Part shown: positions 6,652-13,599 of the stretch, in pieces
Layout: every line of letters starts with the position of its first letter
How positions within the stretch are numbered: the stretch's first letter is position 1
Assembly (NCBI GenBank): GCA_003445795.1
Contig: DMCN01000105.1
Span: 1-13,599, forward strand
Reading direction: 5' to 3'
DNA length: 13,599 nucleotides
Source: Gallionellaceae bacterium
Lineage (GTDB): Bacteria; Pseudomonadota; Gammaproteobacteria; Burkholderiales; Gallionellaceae
The notes under the pieces: generated by a model
The model's database searches: none
Told to the model about the DNA's origin: nothing
Seen by the model: the letters and a program-made list of their open reading frames with translations, nothing else
Position numbers and translations under genes: made by a program

Positions 6652-8565
6652 TTAAACCGCGCCATCCACGTGCAGCTCGGCATTCAAGCGCTGAATCAGC
6701 GCTTCCACCGACATCTGCCCAAGGTCTTCACCTGTTCGGGATCGCACGGCAACGAGACTTGCAGCCACTTCCTTGTCGCCAATAATTAGCTGGTAAGGCA
6801 ACTTCTGCAAGCTATGTTCGCGGATTTTATAGGTAATCTTCTCATTGCGCAAATCCGATTGCACCCTGAATCCTGAGGAACGCAGGGTTTCCGCCACTTT
6901 TCCGGCATATTCCTCCTGCGCCTGCGAGATATTCATCACCACCATCTGCACCGGCGCCAGCCATAAAGGCAGGGCGCCAGCATGGTTTTCCACCAGAATG
7001 CCGATGAAACGCTCCAAAGAGCCCAGAATCGCCCGGTGCAGCATCACCGGCACCTTGCGGCTGTTGTCCTCGTCCACGAACTCGGCGCCCAGACGACCCG
7101 GCATGGAAAAGTCCACCTGGATGGTGCCACACTGCCAGGAACGGCCGATGGCATCCTTAATATGGAACTCGATCTTGGGACCGTAAAAAGCGCCTTCGCC
7201 CGGCAATTCCACCCATTCCATGCCTGAAGCACGCAATGCCGCGCGCAAGGCTTCCTCGGATTTATCCCAAATCTCGTCGGAACCAACCCGGCTTTCCGGG
7301 CGCAGCGCCAGCTTGACCGCCACATCGTGGAAACCAAAATCCTTGTAAACCTTCAGCACCAGCGCATTGAACGCCGTCACTTCGGACTCGATCTGGCCTT
7401 CGGAGCAGAAAATGTGGCCATCGTCCTGCACGAAACCGCGCACACGCATCAGGCCGTGCAATCCGCCGGATGGTTCGTTGCGGTGGCAGGAGCCGAATTC
7501 GCCGTAGCGTAGCGGCAACTCGCGATAGGAACGCAGATCCGCGTTGAACACCTGGATATGGCCCGGGCAGTTCATCGGCTTGATCGCGTATTCGTGCTTT
7601 TCCGACTCGGTGGTGAACATGCCGGCCTTGAAGTGCTCCCAATGGCCGGATTTTTCCCACAACACGCGGTCGATGATCTGCGGACAGCGGATTTCCTGGT
7701 AGCCGTTGTCGCGATACACGCGGCGCATGTACTGCTCGACCACCTGCCACATCGCCCAGCCCTTGGGGTGCCAGAAGACCAGACCCGGCGCTTCGTCCTG
7801 CATGTGGAACAGATCGAGCTGCTTGCCGATCTTGCGGTGGTCACGCTTTTCCGCCTCTTCCAAACGAGTCAGATAGGCTTCCAGGTCTTCCTTCTTGGCC
7901 CAGGCCGTGCCGTAAATACGCTGCAGCATCTCGTTCTTGGAATCACCGCGCCAATAGGCACCGGCCACCTTCATCAGCTTGAACGCCTTGAGCTTGCCGG
8001 TCGAAGGCACGTGCGGGCCGCGACACAGGTCGGTGAACTCGCCCTCGCTGTACAACGACACATCCTGGTCGGCAGGAATAGACTCAATCAGTTCAGCCTT
8101 GTATTTTTCGCCTATGGATTTGAAATAGGCCACGGCCTCGTCGCGCGGCAATACCTTGCGCGTTACGGGCAAGTCTTTCTTGGCCAGTTCCGCCATGCGC
8201 TTCTCGATGGCGGCCAAGTCTTCCGGCGTGAACGGGCGCGAATAGGCGAAGTCGTAATAGAAGCCATTTTCGATCATCGGACCGATGGTCACTTGTGCCT
8301 CGGGGAACAGCTCTTTCACCGCATAAGCCAGCAAGTGCGCCGTGGAATGGCGGATCAGATCGACGCCGTCCTCGTCCTTGTCGGTAATGATGGCCAGCTT
8401 GGCATCGGCGGAAATGAGGTGCGAGGTATCCACCAGCACGCCATCGACCTTGCCTGCCAGCGCGGCACGCGCCAGACCGGCGCCAATGCTCAGCGCAACC
8501 TCGGCCACGGTCACGGGGTTGGGATAACTGCGTTGCGAACCATCCGGTAGGGTAATGACAGGCAT
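6652..8565 (-). CDS. thrS: Threonyl-tRNA synthetase
   Basis: A class II synthetase charging tRNA-Thr. From the ATG at 8565 it has 637 residues and starts MPVITLPDGSQRSY, the conserved beginning of the N-terminal TGS domain. The editing domain follows (about 65-225), then the catalytic core. The three zinc ligands of the active site fall at Cys333 (KPMNCPGH), His384 (DDGHIFC) and His510 (VMLHRA), each one residue short of the E. coli numbering 334, 385 and 511. That supports this start over the GTG at 8574, which would add three residues. The C-terminal anticodon-binding domain occupies about 535-637. Ribosome binding upstream is weak (GAGTGGA). thrS leads the translation cluster and is preceded by two hairpins that could control it. 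Confidence 0.98.
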   Translation of the reverse strand: MPVITLPDGSQRSYPNPVTVAEVALSIGAGLARAALAGKVDGVLVDTSHLISADAKLAIITDKDEDGVDLIRHSTAHLLAYAVKELFPEAQVTIGPMIENGFYYDFAYSRPFTPEDLAAIEKRMAELAKKDLPVTRKVLPRDEAVAYFKSIGEKYKAELIESIPADQDVSLYSEGEFTDLCRGPHVPSTGKLKAFKLMKVAGAYWRGDSKNEMLQRIYGTAWAKKEDLEAYLTRLEEAEKRDHRKIGKQLDLFHMQDEAPGLVFWHPKGWAMWQVVEQYMRRVYRDNGYQEIRCPQIIDRVLWEKSGHWEHFKAGMFTTESEKHEYAIKPMNCPGHIQVFNADLRSYRELPLRYGEFGSCHRNEPSGGLHGLMRVRGFVQDDGHIFCSEGQIESEVTAFNALVLKVYKDFGFHDVAVKLALRPESRVGSDEIWDKSEEALRAALRASGMEWVELPGEGAFYGPKIEFHIKDAIGRSWQCGTIQVDFSMPGRLGAEFVDEDNSRKVPVMLHRAILGSLERFIGILVENHAGALPLWLAPVQMVVMNISQAQEEYAGKVAETLRSSGFRVQSDLRNEKITYKIREHSLQKLPYQLIIGDKEVAASLVAVRSRTGEDLGQMSVEALIQRLNAELHVDGAV

Positions 8566-8579
8566 TTCGTCCACTCTGC

Positions 8580-8605
8580 TAAAAACAAATGCGGCGACCG
8601 CCGCA
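8580..8605 (-). terminator. Terminator-like hairpin in the thrS leader
   Basis: On the minus strand TGCGGCG and CGCCGCA (8590-8605) form a seven-pair stem with a two-base loop, or a six-pair stem with a four-base loop. TTTGTTTTTA follows at 8580-8589. It ends 14 bases before the thrS ATG. It could stop read-through from the permease gene or act as an attenuator inside the thrS transcript. Confidence 0.65.
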
Positions 8606-8619
8606 CTTCATATTTCAAA

Positions 8620-8653
8620 GGCGCAACCCTGCGCCAAACGGGCGCGCAGTATA
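8620..8653 (-). promoter_or_regulatory. Upstream hairpin and possible -10 box ahead of thrS
   Basis: Between the permease stop (8661) and thrS, a TATACT (minus strand, 8648-8653) resembles a -10 box, but I see no good -35 at 16-18 bases. Downstream of it GGCGCA pairs with TGCGCC (8620-8635, four-base loop), followed by TTTG. The hairpin may be the weak 3' end of the upstream operon or part of a folded thrS leader. In E. coli, ThrRS represses its own translation by binding hairpins in such a leader. Confidence 0.4.
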
Positions 8654-8660
8654 GCGCAAC

Positions 8661-9443
8661 TCACTCCGCCATGCCGAGGTAGGCGATCAGCGCATCCAGG
8701 GTGAATACGAACAGCAGGCTTTGCAAAACCGCCTTGATGGCGACCTTGGGGACTTCGGTCACCGAGGGCTGGGCTTGCATGCCGTTGTAGCAGGAGATGG
8801 TGGAGATGGCGAGGCCGAACAGGCAACCCTTGAAGGCGACCACGGCGAATTCGGCCAGTTTGACGGTCTGCAGGAAACGCCCGACCTGGTCGAGATAGGA
8901 AACGTTCTGGAACATGGCACTGATCGCCAGCCCGCCGCCGATGGCGACGACCTGGAAGTAGATGGTGAGCGCCAACACCGCCAGCGTCACGCCGAAGATG
9001 CGCGGCACCAGCAGGTAGTCCTGCGGCGGAATGCCCATGCGGCTCAGGCTGGTCATCTCGTTGCGCGTCTTCATCAGCGCCAGTTCGGAGGCGATGGCGG
9101 CGCTGCTGCGCGCGATGATGATGATGGCGGCGAACAGCGGGCCGACTTCGCGCACCACCGTCCAGATCAGGATCTTCACCGTCAGCTCGCTGTCGCCGCC
9201 GACCAGCGAGGTGATCTGGGTGATGACCAGCGCACCACTAAGCAAACCGAATACGGCGACAATGCCCAGGGCTTCGACGCCGGTGAAGAATATCTGGCGA
9301 TGGAACACGGCGTTGACGGGGGCGATGCGCAGCACGCGCATATGGGTAAAGGCATACCACAGCAATCGCAGCGCGCCGGACACCGACTGGCGCATCTGCG
9401 TCATCTTCAGCACTGCCACCAATCTGTTCCAGAGCGCGGCCAT
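8661..9443 (-). CDS. MlaE-family lipid ABC transporter permease
   Basis: A 260-residue inner-membrane protein of the MlaE/TtgB/YrbE family, the permease of MCE-type lipid transporters. It shows an N-terminal amphipathic helix, several membrane spans and the family core: FGLLSGALVITQ near 65-76, VVREVGPLFAAIIIIARSSA near 97-115 and PRIFGVTLAVL near 147-157. The ATPase-coupling loop, usually an EQI segment after TMK, here reads MKTRNEM (124-130), so the usual Glu-Gln is Asn-Glu. The ATG at 9443 overlaps the cyclase stop by one base (TGATG). An in-frame extension upstream to 9569 lies wholly inside the cyclase gene and was rejected. It is the last gene of the lipid-transport-like cluster. Its substrate is not readable; phospholipid is inferred from the family. 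Confidence 0.93.
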   Translation of the reverse strand: MAALWNRLVAVLKMTQMRQSVSGALRLLWYAFTHMRVLRIAPVNAVFHRQIFFTGVEALGIVAVFGLLSGALVITQITSLVGGDSELTVKILIWTVVREVGPLFAAIIIIARSSAAIASELALMKTRNEMTSLSRMGIPPQDYLLVPRIFGVTLAVLALTIYFQVVAIGGGLAISAMFQNVSYLDQVGRFLQTVKLAEFAVVAFKGCLFGLAISTISCYNGMQAQPSVTEVPKVAIKAVLQSLLFVFTLDALIAYLGMAE

Positions 9444-11230
9444 CAGTTCTCGGCCAGCAGGGGCGGCTTCCAACCGTAGACGTGGAGCATGCCGCCTTTC
9501 ACGCTCTGTTCGCCGCAATCGCTCAGGCCGCCGGAGTGCTCCACCGCTTTTGCCACGGCGGCCGTACACACCACGGGATAGTTCAAGGTCTTGGTCAGAT
9601 CCTCCAGCTTGGCGGTGAGACTTACCGCATCGCCGATGACTGTGTATTCGTGCCGCATGGCAGAACCGATATGGCCGATGACGACCTCGCCCACATGCAA
9701 AGCGATACCGATCTCGATCGGCGCAATGCCCTTCTCCTGCAGGCGCTCATTGACATGGCGCAGACGCAACAGCATCTCCTGTGCCGCCTCCAGCGCGTTC
9801 TTCTCCGGGCATTCCAGCACCTGCGGCGCACCGAAGAACGCCATGATGCCGTCGCCGATGAACTTGTCCACCGTGCCCCTGTGCTGGTGGATGGCAACGG
9901 TCATGTCGGAGAAATAATCGTTGAGCAAGGCGACCACTTCCTGCGGTGGACGGTTCTCGCTGCGCGCGCCGAAGCCGTGGATATCGGCAAACAGGATGCA
10001 CAGTCGGATACGCGCCCCGTCCAGCCCGGAATGGATGTTGCCCGCCATGATCTCCTGCAGCACTTCTTGGCTGACATAGCTGCCGAAGGTGACGCGCAAC
10101 CAGTTGCGCTGCTGCACCAACTGCACGCCTTCATAGGCCAGCCGCGCCAGGAAGGCGAAGAGTCCGGCAAACAATATCCCGCCGGCCGGCAGATACACAC
10201 CGTGCCCCAGCAACCAGGTGGAGAAGAACGACAGCAACAGCGGAAAAACGAGCACCGCAACCAGCTTGAGCCAGCCGATGCGGCCCAGCCAGAACAGTGC
10301 GGCACACAATGTCAGCAGCAGTACGACACGACGGTCGGCTTCGCGGATCAGGCCGCCATCCAGCATCGAGCGCAGCATCTGCGCCTGCATCAACACACCG
10401 GGAACACGGTTCCGGAACGGATCCCATGCCGCCAGCGGCACGGGCGAATTCACCCGCTCGGCCAGCGACGAGACGACTCCCAGCATCACCGGCTTGCCGC
10501 CGAAGGTGCGCACCAGCTGTTCGGTATTCGACTGCGCCTGCCATTCCAGCACCTTGTTGAAGGGGATGTATTCGAACTTCTCGCCCGCGGCAAAATCTAC
10601 CATCCCCGGCCCCATGCGCGCACCACTCAGGTGGGTGGCCATCTTGTCGACGAACATCGTGCCCTGCGCATTCACCGTGCACATGTTCGGGTCGAAGCGG
10701 CGTACCAAGCCGTCGTCGTCAGCGCAGACCAGCACCGAACCCAGCGTGTCCCCGCCGGAAGCGGTCACGAAGGGCTCGTAGACACTGCGGAAAACACCGC
10801 TGACTTCCACCGTCTGCGCCAACACCAGCGGGACCTGCGCCCTGGCCGTGCGCAAGCCGTGCAGCAGGCTCTGGTCATACTGCGGGATCAGAAACTCGTA
10901 GGAACGCGCCGGCAATACGATATCCAGGCCGAGCACGGCAGGCTTCGCGACCGCCATCGCCTGCAGGAACTTGCCCAGATGCGGATGCCACAGGGCGAAA
11001 GGTTCCTTGAATGCCTTATAGGAAGCGTCGTCGATGCCGACGATGACGACATCGTTCTGCACCGGATGCGCATCGTAACGGTGCAACAGGGCGAACTGGT
11101 CATCCAGCAGCTTGCGGTTCAGCCACTCACCCGTATGCGTAGCATGCAGCGATACCGCCACAAGCAGGCAGACGAACAAGCCCAGCAGCATTCTGACTTT
11201 GGGATCGTGCAGCCGTTTCAGCGTCTCCAT
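9443..11230 (-). CDS. Class III adenylate/guanylate cyclase with CHASE2 sensor domain
   Basis: A 595-residue membrane protein. One membrane span (about 13-30) leads into a periplasmic CHASE2-type sensor (about 35-295, with VVIVGIDDASY and VLGLDIVLPA). Three spans follow (about 302-317, 321-341, 348-367), then a cytoplasmic class III cyclase domain (about 405-575). The two metal-binding aspartates are Asp416 (FADIHGF) and Asp460 (KFIGDG), 44 residues apart as in the family. Lys456 and Thr530 occupy the purine-selecting positions and favour ATP. The transition-state Asn/Arg pair (Asn1025/Arg1029 in mammalian adenylate cyclase) is Ser537/Lys541 here, so activity may be altered. The gene starts seven bases after the TPR lipoprotein stop and overlaps the permease start. 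Its placement suggests that it senses the envelope or the transporter; that is inference. Confidence 0.93.
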   Translation of the reverse strand: METLKRLHDPKVRMLLGLFVCLLVAVSLHATHTGEWLNRKLLDDQFALLHRYDAHPVQNDVVIVGIDDASYKAFKEPFALWHPHLGKFLQAMAVAKPAVLGLDIVLPARSYEFLIPQYDQSLLHGLRTARAQVPLVLAQTVEVSGVFRSVYEPFVTASGGDTLGSVLVCADDDGLVRRFDPNMCTVNAQGTMFVDKMATHLSGARMGPGMVDFAAGEKFEYIPFNKVLEWQAQSNTEQLVRTFGGKPVMLGVVSSLAERVNSPVPLAAWDPFRNRVPGVLMQAQMLRSMLDGGLIREADRRVVLLLTLCAALFWLGRIGWLKLVAVLVFPLLLSFFSTWLLGHGVYLPAGGILFAGLFAFLARLAYEGVQLVQQRNWLRVTFGSYVSQEVLQEIMAGNIHSGLDGARIRLCILFADIHGFGARSENRPPQEVVALLNDYFSDMTVAIHQHRGTVDKFIGDGIMAFFGAPQVLECPEKNALEAAQEMLLRLRHVNERLQEKGIAPIEIGIALHVGEVVIGHIGSAMRHEYTVIGDAVSLTAKLEDLTKTLNYPVVCTAAVAKAVEHSGGLSDCGEQSVKGGMLHVYGWKPPLLAEN

Positions 11231-11237
11231 CGCGCCC

Positions 11238-12032
11238 TCACTTCAGCGCGGTCGCGGCGATGCGTGCCGCGCGGTCGCGGCATTGCACCGCAAGTTCTGC
11301 TTGCCCCAGCTTCTCGTGCGCCTGTGCCGACAACAGCAGGTCCTGGCGTATCTTCTCCGGCAGGCCCAGCGACTTGTCGATGACCAGCGCCTCTTCGGCC
11401 AGGCTCAATGCGGCAGCGGCTTCGTTCTTGATCAGCTTGGCCGACGCCATCAGCCGCAGCGCGTTGGCGCGCTCCAGCGGCACGTCGCTGTTCGCCGACA
11501 GCGCTCGTTCACTCAACTGCAGGGCCTTGTCGGCGTCGTTCGCGCGCAGGGCGATACCGGCACGCACGTTGTCGATCACGCCGGCGATGCGGCAATCCGA
11601 TTCGCAGTAGGCTCCCGCCTTGTCAGCCCAGAGCGCGGCGCCCGCCGTGTCGTTCTCCTGCAAGCGCAGCAGGGCTTTCTGCGCCGCCGCTTCGGCCAGA
11701 TGAGCCGGTGCATAGCGTAATGCCTTGTCTTCCAGCAGGTGGTCAAGCAGACGCTGAGCCAGTGCGGTCTTGCCCAGCACCTGGTTCACGCGCGCGAGAT
11801 TGAGGGTATTGATGGCGATGCCGCTCTCGTTCTCGATGGCGACATCGATCTGCAGGGCCTGTTCGTAAAGAGTCGCGGCAGCCTGATACTCGCCGCGCTG
11901 GAATGCGCGCTGTCCGCGCTGGTTGAATTCGGTAGCCTGTTCCAGCCGCGCACTGCGAACTTCGTCCACAGTGCCGCAGGCGGTCAGCAACACGAGGCTG
12001 CACAGGATTGAGACGGTTGAACGGGCGCCCAA
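11238..12032 (-). CDS. TPR-repeat lipoprotein of unknown function
   Basis: A 264-residue secreted protein. A short basic start and hydrophobic stretch lead to a lipobox LLTAC with the acylated Cys at 19. The next residue is Gly, which favours outer-membrane sorting. The rest is helical and alanine-rich, with TPR-like pairs at about 33-66 (FNQRGQRAFQRGEYQAAATL then YEQAL), 72-105 and further toward the C-terminus. Cys143 and Cys147 could form a disulfide in the periplasm. The only suitable start is a TTG at 12032, six bases after GGGAG; the usual ATG is absent. It follows the MCE gene by 12 bases and precedes the cyclase by 7. TPR proteins are scaffolds, so it may link the transporter to a partner. 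Confidence 0.85.
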   Translation of the reverse strand: MGARSTVSILCSLVLLTACGTVDEVRSARLEQATEFNQRGQRAFQRGEYQAAATLYEQALQIDVAIENESGIAINTLNLARVNQVLGKTALAQRLLDHLLEDKALRYAPAHLAEAAAQKALLRLQENDTAGAALWADKAGAYCESDCRIAGVIDNVRAGIALRANDADKALQLSERALSANSDVPLERANALRLMASAKLIKNEAAAALSLAEEALVIDKSLGLPEKIRQDLLLSAQAHEKLGQAELAVQCRDRAARIAATALK

Positions 12033-12044
12033 GCTATTCTCCCG

Positions 12045-12944
12045 TCACGGCTGCGTCGGCGCGACGTAACCGTCCACCGGCAGGGATTGTTCCTCGGGTG
12101 CGGTGAACAGACTGTTGAGCAGCCAGGATCGCTTCACGCCGCCCAGCGTCTCCTGACCGTCCTGCACCAGTGCATTGGCGTTGCGTACCAGCGAGGGGAT
12201 CTCGCCGGCGGAATCGCTGGTGATCTTCTTGATGTCGGCCGTCGCGGCTTGCACGTTGTCCAGTGTGGCATCGGCCTTGTCCACCAGCTTGGGGATGGCC
12301 TTGTCCAGCGTCTCCATGCTGGAATTGATGTGCTCCATCGCCTTGTTGCCGTTGGCACCAAGCTGGGTGTACTCATTCACTGTCTGGCGGAAAGTGCCCG
12401 ATGCCTGGTTCAGGTTCTTCAGCGTCTGCTGGATGTCACCCGAGGAAGTGATCTGGTGGATATCGCTCAGAATGGGTTGCAATTGCGACGCCAGATTCTC
12501 GACCACCGTGCTGGCATCCTGCCCGCGCTCGAATTCGAGCACGCTGTTCTGCGATACCTGCCTGACCTGCTGCGAACCGGGAATGATCTCCACCACGCTC
12601 TCGCCGACCAGCGCTTCCTTGACCAGCCTGGCCTTGGCGTCCTGCCCGATCAGATGCACGTATTCGTCGTCCAGCGACACCTTCACCCGCACCGTGGCAT
12701 TGGGCTCCATATTGATCTCTTTTACGCTGCCCACCTTGAAACCGATGAACTTGACCGCCATACCCTTGCTCAGCCCCTGCGCATTGGGCGTGAAGAAATA
12801 GATTGCGGTGCTGCGGCTGAAATAATCCTGTTTGGCGGCAATCATCGCCAGCACCAGCAGCATGACGGCGACCGCGCCCAGCATGAAGCGCTTTGTGCGC
12901 GTCTCCATGCTCAGCAATCTCTGGTTGTAATTGGGCAACTTCAT
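12045..12944 (-). CDS. MCE/MlaD-family lipid-binding protein
   Basis: A 299-residue protein anchored by one N-terminal span (about 19-37). The single MCE domain (about 42-122) contains the family pattern of glycines and hydrophobics: NAQGLSKGMAVKFIGFKVGSV near 54-74 (split as NAQGLSKGMA and VKFIGFKVGSV) and LVGESVVEIIPGS later. MCE proteins form hexameric rings that carry lipids between the inner membrane and the periplasm. The domain is followed by a long helical tail (about 140-265) rich in Gln, Asn and Thr, likely coiled coil, and a proline-containing end. No signal for outer-membrane insertion was seen. The start at 12944 is 13 bases after the ATPase-like gene; Met13 (12908) is an alternative. 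Co-encoding with an MlaE permease supports the assignment. Confidence 0.92.
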   Translation of the reverse strand: MKLPNYNQRLLSMETRTKRFMLGAVAVMLLVLAMIAAKQDYFSRSTAIYFFTPNAQGLSKGMAVKFIGFKVGSVKEINMEPNATVRVKVSLDDEYVHLIGQDAKARLVKEALVGESVVEIIPGSQQVRQVSQNSVLEFERGQDASTVVENLASQLQPILSDIHQITSSGDIQQTLKNLNQASGTFRQTVNEYTQLGANGNKAMEHINSSMETLDKAIPKLVDKADATLDNVQAATADIKKITSDSAGEIPSLVRNANALVQDGQETLGGVKRSWLLNSLFTAPEEQSLPVDGYVAPTQP

Positions 12945-12957
12945 GTCGAATGTCTTC

Positions 12958-13512
12958 TTATAACTGGATCACGAGCTGCTTCGGGTTGTCCTTGTCGCGA
13001 TATTCCTCGAAACTGACCAGCACCGATGTCCGGAACGGGAAGTATAAACGGAATACCCTGTCGAATCCGACCGCCCGCGCCAGCTCCTTGCGCGACAGCC
13101 CTTCCAGCATGGAATCGTAAATGATCAGTTCGGGGCTCATCAGCATGGCACGTACGAAACTGACCAGCCGTTTCTCGTACAGCGACAACTGGTCGGGCAG
13201 CTTGAGCAGCAGCTCGGACACCGCAGCCTCATCCTCCAGACCGCACTGGACCAGCAGCTGCGCCACGTTGTCTTCGAGTTTTCCGGCGACCTCGATGCCA
13301 TGATACTGCACCGGCAGGACGATGTTCTCCCACACCCGAAGGTTGCTGATCAGGCCGCCGTTGTGCGGAACGATGACAACACCCGTCTGCTCGCCCAGAT
13401 TCTTGAGCAAGGCGGAACGCTGGGATTCGGAACGAACGACGAGGCAATAGGAATAGCCCGATTGCAGCAGGGCCTGGGTACCTTCTTCTCCATGCAGGCT
13501 CAATGTGAACAT
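12958..13512 (-). CDS. Degenerate ABC ATPase-like protein (MlaF-like, probably inactive)
   Basis: A 184-residue protein whose middle still reads like an MlaF-type ABC ATPase, with PHNGGLISNLRVWENIVLP at 49-67 matching the Q-loop region and PDQLSLYEKRLVSFVRAML at 106-124 matching the signature region. The key residues are lost. The P-loop position (26-34) is VRSESQRSA, with Arg32 at the Lys. The Q-loop Gln is His50. LSGGQ is LSLYE. Walker B keeps Asp133 but has Ser134 for the catalytic Glu. The H-loop His appears replaced near Phe168-Glu169. The stretch between the P-loop and Q-loop is also some 20 residues short. The start at 13512 is the first Met of the conserved part; an upstream start at 13590 would run into the tRNA. 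It probably serves structurally or in regulation. Confidence 0.8.
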   Translation of the reverse strand: MFTLSLHGEEGTQALLQSGYSYCLVVRSESQRSALLKNLGEQTGVVIVPHNGGLISNLRVWENIVLPVQYHGIEVAGKLEDNVAQLLVQCGLEDEAAVSELLLKLPDQLSLYEKRLVSFVRAMLMSPELIIYDSMLEGLSRKELARAVGFDRVFRLYFPFRTSVLVSFEEYRDKDNPKQLVIQL

Positions 13513-13550
13513 GGCATTTCTCGGAAGAATGTCGGGACAACTCGGGAAAT

Positions 13551-13599
13551 TGGTAGGCGCGATTGGACTCGAACCAACGACCCCCACCATGTCAAGGTG
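13551..13599 (-). tRNA. tRNA-Val, anticodon GAC (partial, 3' part)
   Basis: The window edge cuts this tRNA in the 5' side of its anticodon stem. Present on the minus strand are the anticodon loop TTGACAT with GAC at 13591-13593, the GGTGG anticodon stem, a variable loop, the T arm GTTGGTTCGAGTCCAAT, the acceptor strand CGCGCCT, discriminator A and an encoded CCA (13551-13553). From the anticodon arm through the T arm it matches bacterial tRNA-Val(GAC). The ABC-like gene starts only 38 bases downstream. Confidence 0.93.

Noticed and set aside
8590..8605. GGU in the thrS leader hairpin loop as a tRNA-Thr anticodon mimic
   Set aside because: The loop is only two to four bases, too small to resemble a seven-base anticodon loop, and three matching bases occur easily by chance.
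8661..9569. 302-residue version of the permease
   Set aside because: The added N-terminus lies inside the cyclase catalytic domain and is arginine-rich, out-of-frame sequence. The ATG at 9443 overlaps the stop in a typical coupling arrangement.
9482..11383. 633-codon open frame on the plus strand
   Set aside because: It is antisense to the cyclase and the end of the lipoprotein gene, has low-complexity His/Gln/Arg composition and no motif, so it is a shadow frame.
13551..13599. tRNA-Val as an integration site for a mobile element
   Set aside because: There is no integrase gene, no repeat of the tRNA 3' end within the window, and the downstream genes look like resident envelope functions.

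Overview
The window reads as the chromosome of a betaproteobacterium. The protein sequences and gene order (thrS-infC-rpmI-rplT-pheS-pheT-ihfA-merR-like gene, then a proline tRNA) fit that class, plausibly the order Nitrosomonadales (for example Gallionellaceae). That placement is an inference from family resemblance. Nearly everything lies on the minus strand, so transcription runs from high to low coordinates. Coding density is high and no gene-free stretch exceeds 300 bases. I saw no insertion sequence, phage gene, CRISPR array or origin.

Right end (13599 to 8661, read leftward): a valine tRNA (GAC anticodon) cut by the window edge, then five closely spaced genes. These are a degenerate ABC-ATPase-like protein, an MCE/MlaD-type protein, a TPR lipoprotein, a membrane class III nucleotide cyclase with a CHASE2-type sensor, and an MlaE-family permease. 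Together they look like an Mla-type lipid transporter with a built-in cyclase, but without a competent ATPase of its own and without MlaB or MlaC. This is the least standard part of the window.

Middle (8660 to 1319): the translation cluster. thrS sits behind two hairpins, one of them terminator-like. infC follows and starts on a non-canonical codon (ATA or ATT). rpmI and rplT follow a 131-base structured leader that could hold the L20 operator. A perfect terminator hairpin then separates rplT from pheS. Inside it lies a strong Shine-Dalgarno and ATG opening a 19-codon out-of-frame ORF that overlaps the pheS start, while pheS has no clear ribosome binding site. pheS, pheT, ihfA and the MerR-type regulator follow with minimal spacing or overlaps.

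Left end (1256 to 1): a proline tRNA (GGG anticodon) with a near-leaderless promoter and its own terminator, then moaA, the first enzyme of molybdenum cofactor synthesis. moaA converges on the 3' end of an unidentified plus-strand gene, and the two share a perfectly palindromic bidirectional terminator.
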